Part shown: positions 1 through 8,225 of the stretch, piece by piece | Layout: each line of letters starts with the position of its first letter | How positions within the stretch are numbered: position 1 is the first letter of the stretch | From: Streptomyces sp. NBC_00223 | Lineage (GTDB): Bacteria > Actinomycetota > Actinomycetes > Streptomycetales > Streptomycetaceae | NCBI RefSeq assembly: GCF_036199905.1 | Contig: NZ_CP108109.1 | Location: 6,948,501-7,012,500, forward strand | Reading direction: 5' to 3' | Length of the DNA: 64,000 nucleotides | Position numbers and translations under genes: made by a program | The notes under the pieces: model-generated | What the model saw: the letters and a program-made list of their open reading frames with translations, nothing else | Database searches by the model: none | Told to the model about the DNA's origin: nothing

Positions 1-786
1 GCCCCGGACATCAAGCTGACCCAGGCGCCCGGCACCGAGATCCGCTATCTGGTCTTCAACACCGCCGACCCGACCGCCGGCCAGAAGGCGGTACGGCAGG
101 CCGCCGCGTCCCTGGTCGACCGGGCGGCGGTCACCCGGGACGTCTACCAGCGGACCGCGACACCGCTGTACTCGATCGTGCCGCAGGGCATCACCGGTCA
201 CACCAACCCGTTCTTCGACCTCTACGGCGACCAGCCGGACCGGGCCAAGGCGCGGGCGTATCTGGCCGCCGCGCACATCCCCACCCCGGTGCCGCTGACC
301 CTGTCGTACACCACCCACCACTACGGCGAGGCGACCGCCGACGAGTTCGCCGCGCTCAAGCGGCAGTTGGAGGACGGCGGGCTGTTCAAGGTGACCCTCC
401 AGGGCGTCGACGACTGGGACGCGTACAAGGCCGCCTACCGGGCCCGGTCCTACCAGGCGTTCGGCATGGGGTGGTTCCCGGACTTCCCCGACCCGGACAA
501 CTACATCGCGCCCTTCTTCGGCAAGGACAACTTCCTCGACCTCGCCTGGACCAGCCCGCTGATCCGCGACCAGGTCATCAGGAACACCCGGCAGAAGACC
601 GAACGCAGCGGGACCGTCGGCGACTTCGCGCTCGCGCAGAAGGCCGTCGCCCAGGACGTGCCGATCCTGCCGCTGTGGCAGGGCAAGCAGTATCTGGCGG
701 CGCGATCCGACATCACCGGCACCGAGTGGGCGCTCAACTCCTCGTCCACCACGCAGTTCTGGGAGCTGGGCCGCAGCGGCTCCTGA
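1..786 (+). CDS. Oligopeptide ABC transporter substrate-binding protein, C-terminal part
   Basis: The reading frame is open from the first base, so the start lies outside the window; 261 residues are visible. It matches the C-terminal lobe of family 5 (DppA/OppA-like) extracytoplasmic solute-binding proteins, with the family-typical stretch VRQAAASLVDRAAVTRDVYQ, a YGD(Q)P segment, an aromatic GMGWFPDFPDPDNY ligand-lobe motif, and a terminal segment PILPLWQGKQY. It is clearly paralogous to the binding protein at 28087, aligning along the whole visible length. It would capture peptides outside the membrane and deliver them to an ABC permease, but its own permease genes are not in the window. 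It converges on the response regulator gene. Confidence 0.85.
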   Translation, partial: APDIKLTQAPGTEIRYLVFNTADPTAGQKAVRQAAASLVDRAAVTRDVYQRTATPLYSIVPQGITGHTNPFFDLYGDQPDRAKARAYLAAAHIPTPVPLTLSYTTHHYGEATADEFAALKRQLEDGGLFKVTLQGVDDWDAYKAAYRARSYQAFGMGWFPDFPDPDNYIAPFFGKDNFLDLAWTSPLIRDQVIRNTRQKTERSGTVGDFALAQKAVAQDVPILPLWQGKQYLAARSDITGTEWALNSSSTTQFWELGRSGS

Positions 787-804
787 CCCCGCCGCCCGGC
801 GCGC

Positions 805-1476
805 TCAGCCCGCGCCGGGCCGCACCAGACCGCTCTCGTACGCGTACACCGCCGCCTGCACCCGGTCCCGCAGCGCCAGCTTGGTCAGCACATGGCCGAC
901 GTGCGTCTTGACGGTGGTCTCGCTGACGAACAGCTCGGCGGCGATCTCCGCGTTCGACAGGCCGCGGGCCACCAGGCGCAGCACCTCGACCTCGCGCTCG
1001 GTCAGGGTGTGCAGCGGCTGCGGCACCGACTCGTCGCCCGACGGCAGCCGGCCCGCGTACTTGTCGAGCAGCCGCCGGGTGATGCTCGGCGCGAGCATCG
1101 CCTCGCCGGCCGCGACCACCCGGATCGCCTGCACCAGCTCGGCGGCCGGCGCGTCCTTGAGCAGAAAGCCGCTGGCCCCGGCCCGCAGCGCCTCCACCAC
1201 GTACTCGTCGAGGTCGAAGGTGGTCAGCACCAGCACCTTGGCCGGGCCCGAGCGGTCAGGACCGGTGATCTGCCGGGTGGCCTCCACCCCGTCCATCCGG
1301 GGCATCCGGATGTCCATCAGGACCACATCGGGCTGAAGCGCCCGCACCTGGTCCAGCGCCTGCTGACCGTCCCCGGCCTCACCGACCACGGCGAGATCGG
1401 GCTCGGCCTCCAGGATCATCCGGAAGCCGGTACGCAACAGGGGCTGGTCGTCCACCAGCAGAACGCGGATCGCCAC
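805..1476 (-). CDS. NarL/FixJ-family two-component response regulator
   Basis: A 223-residue response regulator. The receiver domain shows the acidic pair D9-D10, the phosphoacceptor D55 in VVLMDIRMPRMDG, and the conserved Lys in GFLLKDA near residue 105. The C-terminal LuxR-type helix-turn-helix begins at LTEREVEVLRLVARG. I chose the GTG at 1476 because GAAGGAG lies 5 bases upstream; a longer frame back to 1521 would put codons before the ribosome site and overlap the neighbouring nuclease gene. No partner histidine kinase is adjacent inside the window, so the input signal is unknown. It ends tail to tail with the substrate-binding protein gene. Confidence 0.9.
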   Translation of the reverse strand: MAIRVLLVDDQPLLRTGFRMILEAEPDLAVVGEAGDGQQALDQVRALQPDVVLMDIRMPRMDGVEATRQITGPDRSGPAKVLVLTTFDLDEYVVEALRAGASGFLLKDAPAAELVQAIRVVAAGEAMLAPSITRRLLDKYAGRLPSGDESVPQPLHTLTEREVEVLRLVARGLSNAEIAAELFVSETTVKTHVGHVLTKLALRDRVQAAVYAYESGLVRPGAG

Positions 1477-1507
1477 GGACACTCCTTCGCCAGACCGGTC
1501 CACTTCG

Positions 1508-2437
1508 CTAGACCGGTCCATTCTCGCCCACGGCCGGCCCGGGGCCCCCGGTGAGCGTCAGCGGGTACGGCGGGGGAGTCCCGCCGAATTCGGGACAGAC
1601 GGCCTGATGATCACACCATCCGCACAGCGGGCTGCGGCGCGGCCGCCAGTCGCCGCTGTCCGTCGCCGCCCTGATGGCCTCCCAGAGCGCGAGCAGCTTG
1701 CGCTCGGTGGCCCGCAGATCGGACTCCGACGGATCGTAGGTCAGCACATCGCCGCTGCCGAGGTACACCAGCTGGAGGCGGCGCGGCACCACACCGCGCA
1801 GCCGCCACAGCACCAGGGCGTAGAACTTCATCTGGAACAGCGGCTCCTCCGCGTACTGCGGGCGCGGCGCCTTGCCGGTCTTGTAGTCCACCACCCGCAG
1901 ATCGCCGGTGGCCGGCGCGACATCCAGCCGGTCCACGTACCCGCGCAGCGTCAGCCCCGACTCCAGCACCGTCTCCACGTACAGCTCGCGCTCGGCCGGC
2001 TCCAGACGGGTCGGGTCCTCCAGGGTGAACCAGCGCTCCACCAACTGCTCGGCGCTCTCCAGCCAGGCGGTCAGCGCCGCCGCGTCGGCCGCGCCCTCCG
2101 CCGCCGCGAAGAGCCCGGCCAGCTCCGGCCGGGCCGCGCGCAGCCGCTCCCACTCCCCGGCGACCATCGACCGGGCCCGCTCCGCGGTCCGGTCCGCCGC
2201 GGGCGCGTCGAACAGCCGCTCAAGCACGGCGTGCACCACCGTCCCCCGGGTGGCCGCCTCGCTCGGCTTCTCCGGCAGCCGGTCGATCACCCGCAGCCGG
2301 TACAGCAGCGGGCAGCGCATGAAGTCGGCGGCGCGCGACGGCGACAGCGACGACGGCGGACGCGGCGGAACGCGCTCGGACGGTCCGCCCTCGGACGAGG
2401 CGCGGCCGGGCGGAATGCTCTCGGTGGGGGTCCCCAT
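1508..2437 (-). CDS. RecB-family PD-(D/E)XK nuclease with probable Fe-S cluster
   Basis: This 309-residue protein has the RecB/Cas4-like nuclease core: a domain-starting FMRCPLLYRL motif, the acidic GYVDRLD strand, and the catalytic VVDYKTGK motif. Four cysteines, one in FMRCP and three in CGWCDHQAVCPEF near the C-terminus, have the spacing seen in AddB/Cas4-type [4Fe-4S] nucleases. It probably cleaves or processes single-stranded DNA ends in repair. No cas genes or recombination helicase are adjacent, so a CRISPR role is not suggested. It is transcribed away from the S2P protease gene, and in the same direction as the response regulator that follows. Confidence 0.85.
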   Translation of the reverse strand: MGTPTESIPPGRASSEGGPSERVPPRPPSSLSPSRAADFMRCPLLYRLRVIDRLPEKPSEAATRGTVVHAVLERLFDAPAADRTAERARSMVAGEWERLRAARPELAGLFAAAEGAADAAALTAWLESAEQLVERWFTLEDPTRLEPAERELYVETVLESGLTLRGYVDRLDVAPATGDLRVVDYKTGKAPRPQYAEEPLFQMKFYALVLWRLRGVVPRRLQLVYLGSGDVLTYDPSESDLRATERKLLALWEAIRAATDSGDWRPRRSPLCGWCDHQAVCPEFGGTPPPYPLTLTGGPGPAVGENGPV

Positions 2438-2579
2438 GGCACCCGACCCTATGGCCTGACACCGACATCGCCTTCGTCAGTGTCCCTGTGTGCCCGGTCC
2501 GACAGGGCAATAGCATGGCCGGGAAGCCCTTCGTGCCGCATGATCGGTACGAGGGTTTGTTTCAGAACGAGGGGAACCA

Positions 2580-3827
2580 GTGAGCGAGAGCGGTCGGCCG
2601 CCGTCCCAGAACAACCGCACCCCAGGCCACGACGGCGACGGCGGTTCCGACAAGGGTTCCGACAAGCGGGGAAAGGGCCACGGGCCGGGCGGCGGCATCC
2701 TCATGGGCCGCTTCTACGGGGTGCCCATCTATGTCGCCCCCAGCTGGTTCCTGGTCGCCGCGCTGATCACCTGGGTCTTCGGCAGCCAGCTCGACACCGT
2801 GCTGCCGGAGCTGGGCCGGCTCCGCTATCTGGTCTCGCTGTTCTTCGCGGTGGCCTTCTACGCCTCCGTGCTCATCCACGAACTGGCCCACACCGTCGCC
2901 GCGCTGCGCTTCAAACTGCCGGTGCGCCGCATCCAGCTCCAGTTCTTCGGCGGTGTCTCGGAGATCGAGAAGGACTCCGACACCCCGGGCCGGGAGTTCG
3001 TGCTGGCCTTCGTCGGGCCGCTGCTCTCCCTGGTGCTGGCGGGCGTCTTCTTCGGCGGGATGCAGCTGGTCAGGGCGGGCACGGTGCCCGGTGTGCTGCT
3101 GGCCGGGCTCATGGTCAGCAATCTGATCGTGGCGATCTTCAACTTCCTGCCCGGTCTGCCGCTGGACGGCGGCCGGATGCTGCGGGCCGTGGTCTGGAAG
3201 ATCAGCGGCAAGCCCATGACCGGCACCGTCGCCGCCGCCTGGGTCGGCCGCGCGCTGGCCCTCGCCGTCCTGATCGGGCTGCCGCTGCTGTCGTACTACG
3301 GCGGGCTCAGCCGGCGCGGCACCAGCGGCGCCGACTCGCTCACTGACGCGCTGCTCGCCGCGATCCTGGCCGCCATCATCTGGACCGGCGCCGGGAACAG
3401 TCTGCGGATGGCCCGGCTGCGCGAACACCTGCCGGGGCTGCGGGCCCGTACGCTGACCCGCCGCGCGGTCCCGGTGGCCTCCGACACGCCGCTGTCGGAG
3501 GCGCTGCGCCGGGCGCACGACGCCGGGGCCCGCGCCCTGGTCGTGGTCAACGGGCAGGGCGCGCCCACCGCGCTGGTCCGTGAGTCGGCGATCGTGAACA
3601 TCCCCGAACACCGCCGCCCCTGGGTCGCGGTGAGCGGTCTGGCCCAGGACCTCACTCCCGGTATGCGGGTATCGGCGGAGCTGGCAGGCGAGGAACTGCT
3701 CGACACCCTGCGGGCCACCCCCGCGACCGAGTACCTGGTCGTCGAGCCCACCGGCGAGATCTACGGCGTGCTGGCCACCGCCGACGTGGAGCGCGCCTTC
3801 ATGGCGGCGATGTCCCGGCAGGACTGA
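2580..3827 (+). CDS. Site-2-protease-type M50 membrane metalloprotease with CBS domains
   Basis: This 415-residue polytopic membrane protein starts with a hydrophilic, Gly/Asp/Lys-rich 40-residue tail. The zinc motif HELAH is at residues 100-104 within a hydrophobic helix, and the third ligand motif LDGGR is near residue 196. The C-terminal 130 residues contain two CBS-like halves (ARALVVVNGQG...TALV and EYLVVEPTGEIYGVL), which in this subgroup usually bind adenine nucleotides. The family cleaves transmembrane substrates such as anti-sigma factors inside the bilayer; the substrate here is unknown. The GTG at 2580 has AGGGGA immediately upstream. It is followed by a dispersed repeat and the leaderless trmI promoter. 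Confidence 0.9.
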   Translation: MSESGRPPSQNNRTPGHDGDGGSDKGSDKRGKGHGPGGGILMGRFYGVPIYVAPSWFLVAALITWVFGSQLDTVLPELGRLRYLVSLFFAVAFYASVLIHELAHTVAALRFKLPVRRIQLQFFGGVSEIEKDSDTPGREFVLAFVGPLLSLVLAGVFFGGMQLVRAGTVPGVLLAGLMVSNLIVAIFNFLPGLPLDGGRMLRAVVWKISGKPMTGTVAAAWVGRALALAVLIGLPLLSYYGGLSRRGTSGADSLTDALLAAILAAIIWTGAGNSLRMARLREHLPGLRARTLTRRAVPVASDTPLSEALRRAHDAGARALVVVNGQGAPTALVRESAIVNIPEHRRPWVAVSGLAQDLTPGMRVSAELAGEELLDTLRATPATEYLVVEPTGEIYGVLATADVERAFMAAMSRQD

Positions 3828-3868
3828 TTCCTTATGGCTCGGTTCGCCGCCGGGCGCTTGGATCCGCT

Positions 3869-3901
3869 GTGGGGGCACCCCCGGACGGAGTCTGGGGGAG
3901 G
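3869..3901 (-). repeat. Dispersed 33-bp intergenic repeat, copy 1
   Basis: Read on the minus strand this 33-mer is the same element as 12135-12167 on the plus strand, with 30-31 of 33 bases identical. It has self-complementary GGGGGTGCCCCC and the flanking CCTCCCCCAG arm. Similar GC-rich hairpin elements are scattered between genes in many Streptomyces genomes. Confidence 0.7.
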
Positions 3902-4019
3902 TCGATCATGCTCGATCCCCTCGTTCCTCGGGGACCTCCGCGTGTTCTCCTTTTCGACAGCGGCGCGCCCTTTGGCTCACTCGCCGGTGGGCGCCGTCAG
4001 GGCGGCCTGATTCAGCCGG

Positions 4020-4025
4020 TAGGCT
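4020..4025 (+). promoter_or_regulatory. -10 element TAGGCT of a leaderless trmI transcript
   Basis: TAGGCT ends six bases before the ATG at 4032 and no Shine-Dalgarno sequence is present, so transcription probably begins at or next to the start codon. No clear -35 element is visible. Confidence 0.5.
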
Positions 4026-4031
4026 GATCCC

Positions 4032-4943
4032 ATGTCCGAACCGACTGGTGCCGCCCGCCGTCGCGGGCCCTTCAAAGTCGGGGACCAGGTCCAGCTCACC
4101 GATCCCAAGGGACGCCACTACACCTTCACGCTCGAAGCCGGGAAGCAGTTCCACACCCACAAGGGTGCCTTCCCGCACGACGAGCTGATCGGTGCTCCCG
4201 AGGGCAGTGTTGTCCGTACCACGGGAAACGTCGCCTACCTCGCGCTGCGCCCCCTGCTCCCCGACTACGTCCTGTCCATGCCCCGCGGCGCCGCCGTGGT
4301 CTACCCCAAGGACGCGGGGCAGATCCTGGCCATGGCCGACATCTTCCCCGGCGCCCGCGTCGTCGAGGCCGGGGTCGGATCGGGGTCCCTGAGCAGCTTC
4401 CTGCTGCGGGCCATCGGCGACCAGGGCATGCTGCACAGCTACGAGCGCCGGGCCGACTTCGCCGAGATCGCCACCCAGAACGTCGAGCGCTACTTCGGCG
4501 GACCGCACCCCGCCTGGCAGCTCACCGTCGGCGACCTCCAGGACAACCTCGCGGACACCGACGTCGACCGGGTGATCCTGGACATGCTCGCGCCCTGGGA
4601 GTGCCTGGAGGCCGTCACCAAGGCGCTGGTCCCCGGCGGCATCCTGTGCGCGTACGTGGCCACCACGACGCAGCTGGCCCGTACCGTCGAGGCCATCAGG
4701 GAGCACGGCACCTTCAACGAGCCGGCCGCCTGGGAGACCATGGTCCGCACCTGGCACGTCGAGGGCCTGGCCGTACGGCCCGACCACCGGATGATCGGCC
4801 ACACCGGCTTCCTGCTCACCGCCCGCCGGCTGGCCGACGGCGTCGAGCCGCCGCTGCGCCGCCGCCGTCCCGCCAAGGGCGCCTACGGCGAGGACTACAC
4901 CGGACCCGGCAGCGGCAGCGGGGGCGCCCCCGCCGAGGGGTAG
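4032..4943 (+). CDS. trmI: tRNA (adenine-N1)-methyltransferase TrmI
   Basis: This 303-residue class I methyltransferase resembles actinobacterial TrmI, which methylates N1 of adenine 58 in the T-loop of tRNAs as a homotetramer. The N-terminal segment FKVGDQVQLTDPKGRHY and HKGAFPHDELIG form the family-specific N-terminal domain. The SAM-binding glycine motif VVEAGVGSGSLS is near residues 110-121, and the motif IV region is DVDRVILDMLAPWE. The last 20 residues are a Gly/Ser/Pro-rich tail. The ATG is predicted to be leaderless. A strong hairpin follows the gene. Its position just upstream of the proteasome locus is the usual actinobacterial arrangement. Confidence 0.93.
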   Translation: MSEPTGAARRRGPFKVGDQVQLTDPKGRHYTFTLEAGKQFHTHKGAFPHDELIGAPEGSVVRTTGNVAYLALRPLLPDYVLSMPRGAAVVYPKDAGQILAMADIFPGARVVEAGVGSGSLSSFLLRAIGDQGMLHSYERRADFAEIATQNVERYFGGPHPAWQLTVGDLQDNLADTDVDRVILDMLAPWECLEAVTKALVPGGILCAYVATTTQLARTVEAIREHGTFNEPAAWETMVRTWHVEGLAVRPDHRMIGHTGFLLTARRLADGVEPPLRRRRPAKGAYGEDYTGPGSGSGGAPAEG

Positions 4944-4961
4944 TTCCGGCCAACTTCACCA

Positions 4962-5002
4962 CGCCGCCGCCGGTTTGTCCGTTACGGACACCGGCGGCGG
5001 CG
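4962..5002 (+). terminator. Factor-independent terminator hairpin after trmI
   Basis: A perfect 13-bp inverted repeat (4962-4974 with 4990-5002) closes over an inner 5-bp stem (4977-4981 with 4985-4989) and a TTA loop. No U-tract follows, which is common in actinobacteria. Confidence 0.8.
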
Positions 5003-5130
5003 TTCGCACACCCCCGTACCACCGGCCCCACGGGCCCCGGCGGCGGCAGGGCGGCCCCGGCGTTCCCGCTGGTTGTGACGTATGGCACCATGCTGGCCAC
5101 CCCCGCCGTTCGACCCCAGGAGACAGGCGA

Positions 5131-5703
5131 GTGCAGCCGTCCGCAGGCCCGGCCCTTCCGCACACCACCGCCCGTGCCGTGCACTGGATCACCACCGCCG
5201 CCGTGCTCGGCGCCGTGGTGGCCGCCGGAGCCCTCGTCCAGCCCGCGGACGCCTCGTCCGCCGCCGCCCCCCGGCCCACCGGCGGGCCGGTCGCGGCGCC
5301 CGACCCGGCGGCCGCCGACTACTCGCTGGACTGCCCGCCGGGCGTCGTGACCGACGTGGTCGCCAAGGTCTCGGCCGACCTGGACGGCGACGGGCGCCCC
5401 GAGACCGCCGCCGTGGTGCGCTGCCACTCCGACGCGGGCACCGAGCCCAGCGGTGTCTACGTACTGGCCGCGCCCGCCACCGCCGGGGGCGCGCCGCGGA
5501 TCGTGGAGACCCTGGTCAGGCCCGAGGACGAGCGCGAGATCACCGACTTCCGGCTCGACGGCCGGACCGTACGGGCCACCGTCCTGGGCTACTCGGACGC
5601 GAACGTGCCGCGCTGCTGCCCCGACCTCAAGCGCGCCTACGGCTGGGAGTGGCGCGACGGCCGGTACGTGGCGCTGCCCGGCCCGCTCGCCAACAGCATC
5701 TGA
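5131..5703 (+). CDS. Small secreted protein, function unknown
   Basis: This 190-residue protein begins at GTG 5131, preceded by AGGAGACAGGCGA. An N-terminal hydrophobic segment (WITTAAVLGAVVAAGALV) followed by an Ala-rich region indicates Sec export. The mature part contains DLDGDGRPET, an EF-hand or FG-GAP-like calcium loop, and a later NVPRCCPDLKRAYGWEWRDG segment with paired cysteines, suggesting a disulfide-bonded fold outside the cell. I do not recognise a characterised family. It lies between the trmI terminator and the convergent ferredoxin gene and looks monocistronic. Confidence 0.75.
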   Translation: MQPSAGPALPHTTARAVHWITTAAVLGAVVAAGALVQPADASSAAAPRPTGGPVAAPDPAAADYSLDCPPGVVTDVVAKVSADLDGDGRPETAAVVRCHSDAGTEPSGVYVLAAPATAGGAPRIVETLVRPEDEREITDFRLDGRTVRATVLGYSDANVPRCCPDLKRAYGWEWRDGRYVALPGPLANSI

Positions 5704-5718
5704 CAGCTCGCGCGGAGG

Positions 5719-5774
5719 CCCGGCGGGCCCGGCCGGACCGGGCGGTTGCCCGGCGGGGCCCGGCCGGACCGGCG
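5719..5774. repeat. GC-rich direct repeat between convergent genes
   Basis: Two near-identical copies of a roughly 24-bp CCCGGCGGG(G)CCCGGCCGGACCGG unit sit side by side between the secreted protein and the ferredoxin genes. The unit is partly self-complementary and may serve as a bidirectional terminator. Confidence 0.5.
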
Positions 5775-5776
5775 GA

Positions 5777-6091
5777 TCAGTCCGCGTCGGGCCCGTAGAC
5801 CTCGACCCGGTCCGAGGCCCGCCGGACGTGGATGCAGTCGCCGGGACACTCCTTGGCCGAATCCACCACGTCCCGCAGCAGCTCCAGCGGTACGGGTACG
5901 GTGGCCCCGGGTGTCTGCAGCAGCTCGGCCTCCTCGCCCTCGGGCGCCGGCTCCTTCACATACGCCAGCCCGTCGATGTCCAGCTCGAACACCTCGGGCG
6001 CGTACTGCACGCAGATCCCGTCGCCCGTGCACAGATCCTGGTCGATCCACACCTCAAGCGCCTCGACGGTGACCGCGCTGTCGTCGCTCAC
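5777..6091 (-). CDS. Small ferredoxin with C-xx-D-xx-C cluster motif
   Basis: This 104-residue acidic protein has one iron-sulfur site: CTGDGIC near residues 21-27 and CPGDCI near residue 82. The second cysteine of the usual CxxCxxC is replaced by Asp, so the cluster is either [3Fe-4S] or an Asp-ligated [4Fe-4S], as in ferredoxins that reduce cytochromes P450. It is divergent from arc, a neighbourhood I recall from other Streptomyces proteasome loci, but no oxidoreductase partner is adjacent; the two P450s in this window are 48 kb away. The start ATG is at 6091. Confidence 0.88.
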   Translation of the reverse strand: MSDDSAVTVEALEVWIDQDLCTGDGICVQYAPEVFELDIDGLAYVKEPAPEGEEAELLQTPGATVPVPLELLRDVVDSAKECPGDCIHVRRASDRVEVYGPDAD

Positions 6092-6294
6092 GGAAACTCT
6101 CGCCTGCCGTTCATCGTTCGGGAAGCATCAGGATGCATCGGGGAAAGCACCGGGAAGCAACAGCCCCTCGGGGCTGTTGACCGAATCGACGATACAACCG
6201 GCGGCTTCACGATGGAGATCGGCGGGTATCTCAGTGGCGGAGGGACGTACGCAAGGGTGAAGATCGGACACACCGCGATCGTCTTTGTGATCTA

Positions 6295-6326
6295 GGGGTT
6301 TCAACCCCCACTGACCCAGGTAGGGT
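6295..6326 (+). promoter_or_regulatory. Candidate arc promoter and palindrome
   Basis: A perfect 14-bp palindrome (GGGGTT-TC-AACCCC, 6295-6308) lies just upstream of a TAGGGT -10 hexamer at 6321-6326. Its placement over the -35 region suggests an operator. No consensus -35 is visible. Confidence 0.45.
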
Positions 6327-6364
6327 CTGGAAACGTCCAGCTCCCCTTGGAGGAGGTGAGGACC

Positions 6365-8131
6365 GTGGCGGCCCACGACGACGACATCAACCGTGGCGGC
6401 CGACCCGCTCGTGGATCGGAAGATCCCATGAGCCAGGTCGCCTTTCTTGAGCAGGAGATCGCCGTCCTGCGACGCAAGCTCGCCGACTCTCCGCGGCACA
6501 CGAGGATTCTCGAGGAGCGGATCGTCGAGCTGCAGACCAATCTGGCGGGCGTGTCCGCACAGAACGAAAGGCTGGCGAACACCCTTCGCGAGGCCCGCGA
6601 CCAGATCGTGGCCCTCAAGGAGGAGGTCGACCGGCTCGCGCAGCCGCCCGCCGGTTTCGGCGTGTTCCTGCAGGCGAACGACGACGGCACGGCGGACATC
6701 TTCACCGGTGGGCGCAAGCTCAGGGTGAACGTCAGCCCGGCCGTCGAGCTGGACGTGATCCGGCGCGGCCAGGAGCTGATGCTCAACGAGGCGCTCAACG
6801 TGGTCGAGGCCATGGAGTTCGAGCTCGTCGGCGACATCGTCACCCTCAAGGAGATCCTTGAGGACGGCGAGCGCGCCCTGGTCATCGGCCACACCGACGA
6901 GGAGCGGGTGGTCCGACTGGCCGAACCGCTGCTCGACGGCTCGCTGCGCACCGGTGACGCCCTGCTGCTCGAACCGCGCTCCGGATACGTGTACGAGCGC
7001 ATCCCCAAGAGCGAGGTCGAGGAACTCGTTCTCGAAGAAGTCCCCGACATCGACTACCGCCAGATCGGCGGCCTCGGCAACCAGATCGAGCAGATCCGCG
7101 ACGCGGTGGAGCTGCCCTACCTGCACGCCGATCTGTTCAAGGAGTACGAACTGCGGCCGCCCAAGGGTGTGCTGCTGTACGGCCCGCCCGGCTGCGGCAA
7201 GACGCTCATCGCCAAGGCGGTCGCCAACTCGCTGGCCAAGAAGGTCGCCGAGGTCACCGGCCGGCCCCAGGGCAAGAGCTACTTCCTCAACATCAAGGGC
7301 CCCGAGCTGCTCAACAAGTACGTCGGCGAGACCGAGCGGCAGATCCGCCTGGTCTTCCAGCGGGCCCGGGAGAAGGCCAGCGAGGGCACTCCGGTCATCG
7401 TCTTCTTCGACGAGATGGAGTCCCTCTTCCGCACCCGCGGTTCCGGTGTCAGCTCGGACGTGGAGAACACCATCGTCCCGCAGCTGCTCGCCGAGATCGA
7501 CGGTGTGGAGGGCCTGGAGAACGTCATCGTGATCGGCGCCTCCAACCGCGAGGACATGATCGACCCCGCGATCCTGCGGCCCGGCCGCCTGGACGTGAAG
7601 ATCAAGATCGAGCGGCCGGACGCCGAGGCGGCCAAGGACATCTTCTCCAAGTACCTGGTCGACACCCTCCCGCTGCACAGCGAGGACCTGTCCGAGCACG
7701 GCGGGTCGACGGCCGGCACCGTGGACGCCATGATCCAGTCCGTGGTCGAGCGGATGTACTCGGAGACGGAGGAGAACCGCTTCCTGGAGGTCACCTACGC
7801 CAACGGTGACAAGGAGGTCCTGTACTTCAAGGACTTCAACTCCGGCGCCATGATCCAGAACATCGTGGACCGGGCCAAGAAGATGGCGATCAAGGACTTC
7901 CTCGACCACGACCAGCGCGGTCTGCGCGTCTCCCACCTGCTCGCGGCCTGCGTCGACGAGTTCAAGGAGAACGAGGACCTGCCCAACACCACCAACCCCG
8001 ACGACTGGGCACGGATCTCCGGCAAGAAGGGCGAGCGGATCGTGTTCATCCGCACCCTGGTGACCGGAAAGCAGGGGGCGGACACCGGACGCTCCATCGA
8101 CACCGTGGCGAACACCGGACAGTATCTGTAA
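6365..8131 (+). CDS. arc: Proteasome-associated AAA ATPase Arc/Mpa
   Basis: This 588-residue unfoldase recognises Pup on tagged proteins and threads them into the 20S core. An N-terminal coiled coil covers about residues 25-80, followed by OB-fold interdomains and one AAA module with Walker A GPPGCGKT near 273-280 and Walker B VIVFFDEMES near 345. The protein ends in GQYL, the C-terminal tyrosine motif that docks into 20S pockets. I chose GTG 6365 because GGAGGAGG lies nine bases upstream. It begins the order arc-dop-pup-prcB-prcA typical of actinobacteria. A hairpin separates it from dop. Confidence 0.97.
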   Translation: MAAHDDDINRGGRPARGSEDPMSQVAFLEQEIAVLRRKLADSPRHTRILEERIVELQTNLAGVSAQNERLANTLREARDQIVALKEEVDRLAQPPAGFGVFLQANDDGTADIFTGGRKLRVNVSPAVELDVIRRGQELMLNEALNVVEAMEFELVGDIVTLKEILEDGERALVIGHTDEERVVRLAEPLLDGSLRTGDALLLEPRSGYVYERIPKSEVEELVLEEVPDIDYRQIGGLGNQIEQIRDAVELPYLHADLFKEYELRPPKGVLLYGPPGCGKTLIAKAVANSLAKKVAEVTGRPQGKSYFLNIKGPELLNKYVGETERQIRLVFQRAREKASEGTPVIVFFDEMESLFRTRGSGVSSDVENTIVPQLLAEIDGVEGLENVIVIGASNREDMIDPAILRPGRLDVKIKIERPDAEAAKDIFSKYLVDTLPLHSEDLSEHGGSTAGTVDAMIQSVVERMYSETEENRFLEVTYANGDKEVLYFKDFNSGAMIQNIVDRAKKMAIKDFLDHDQRGLRVSHLLAACVDEFKENEDLPNTTNPDDWARISGKKGERIVFIRTLVTGKQGADTGRSIDTVANTGQYL

Positions 8132-8141
8132 GCACTACCCT

Positions 8142-8179
8142 CCGGCTGCGGGGCCCCGACAGCGGGTACCCGCAGCCGG
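8142..8179 (+). terminator. Hairpin between arc and dop
   Basis: An 11-bp perfect inverted repeat (8142-8152 with 8169-8179) lies 10 bases after the arc stop. It may terminate or attenuate transcription into dop. Confidence 0.65.
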
Positions 8180-8225
8180 TGTGTTTTCCGGCTCGCACGG
8201 GCCGGAGCCGGGCAAGGAGGGCCGC

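Noticed and set aside
1508..2437. The RecB-like nuclease as a Cas4 protein of a CRISPR system
   Set aside because: No repeat-spacer array and no other cas gene is visible in the window; the cysteine pattern also occurs in AddB-like repair nucleases.
6128..7936. A 602-residue minus-strand frame opposite arc
   Set aside because: The plus strand encodes the well-supported Arc ATPase; the opposite frame is a GC-skew artefact.
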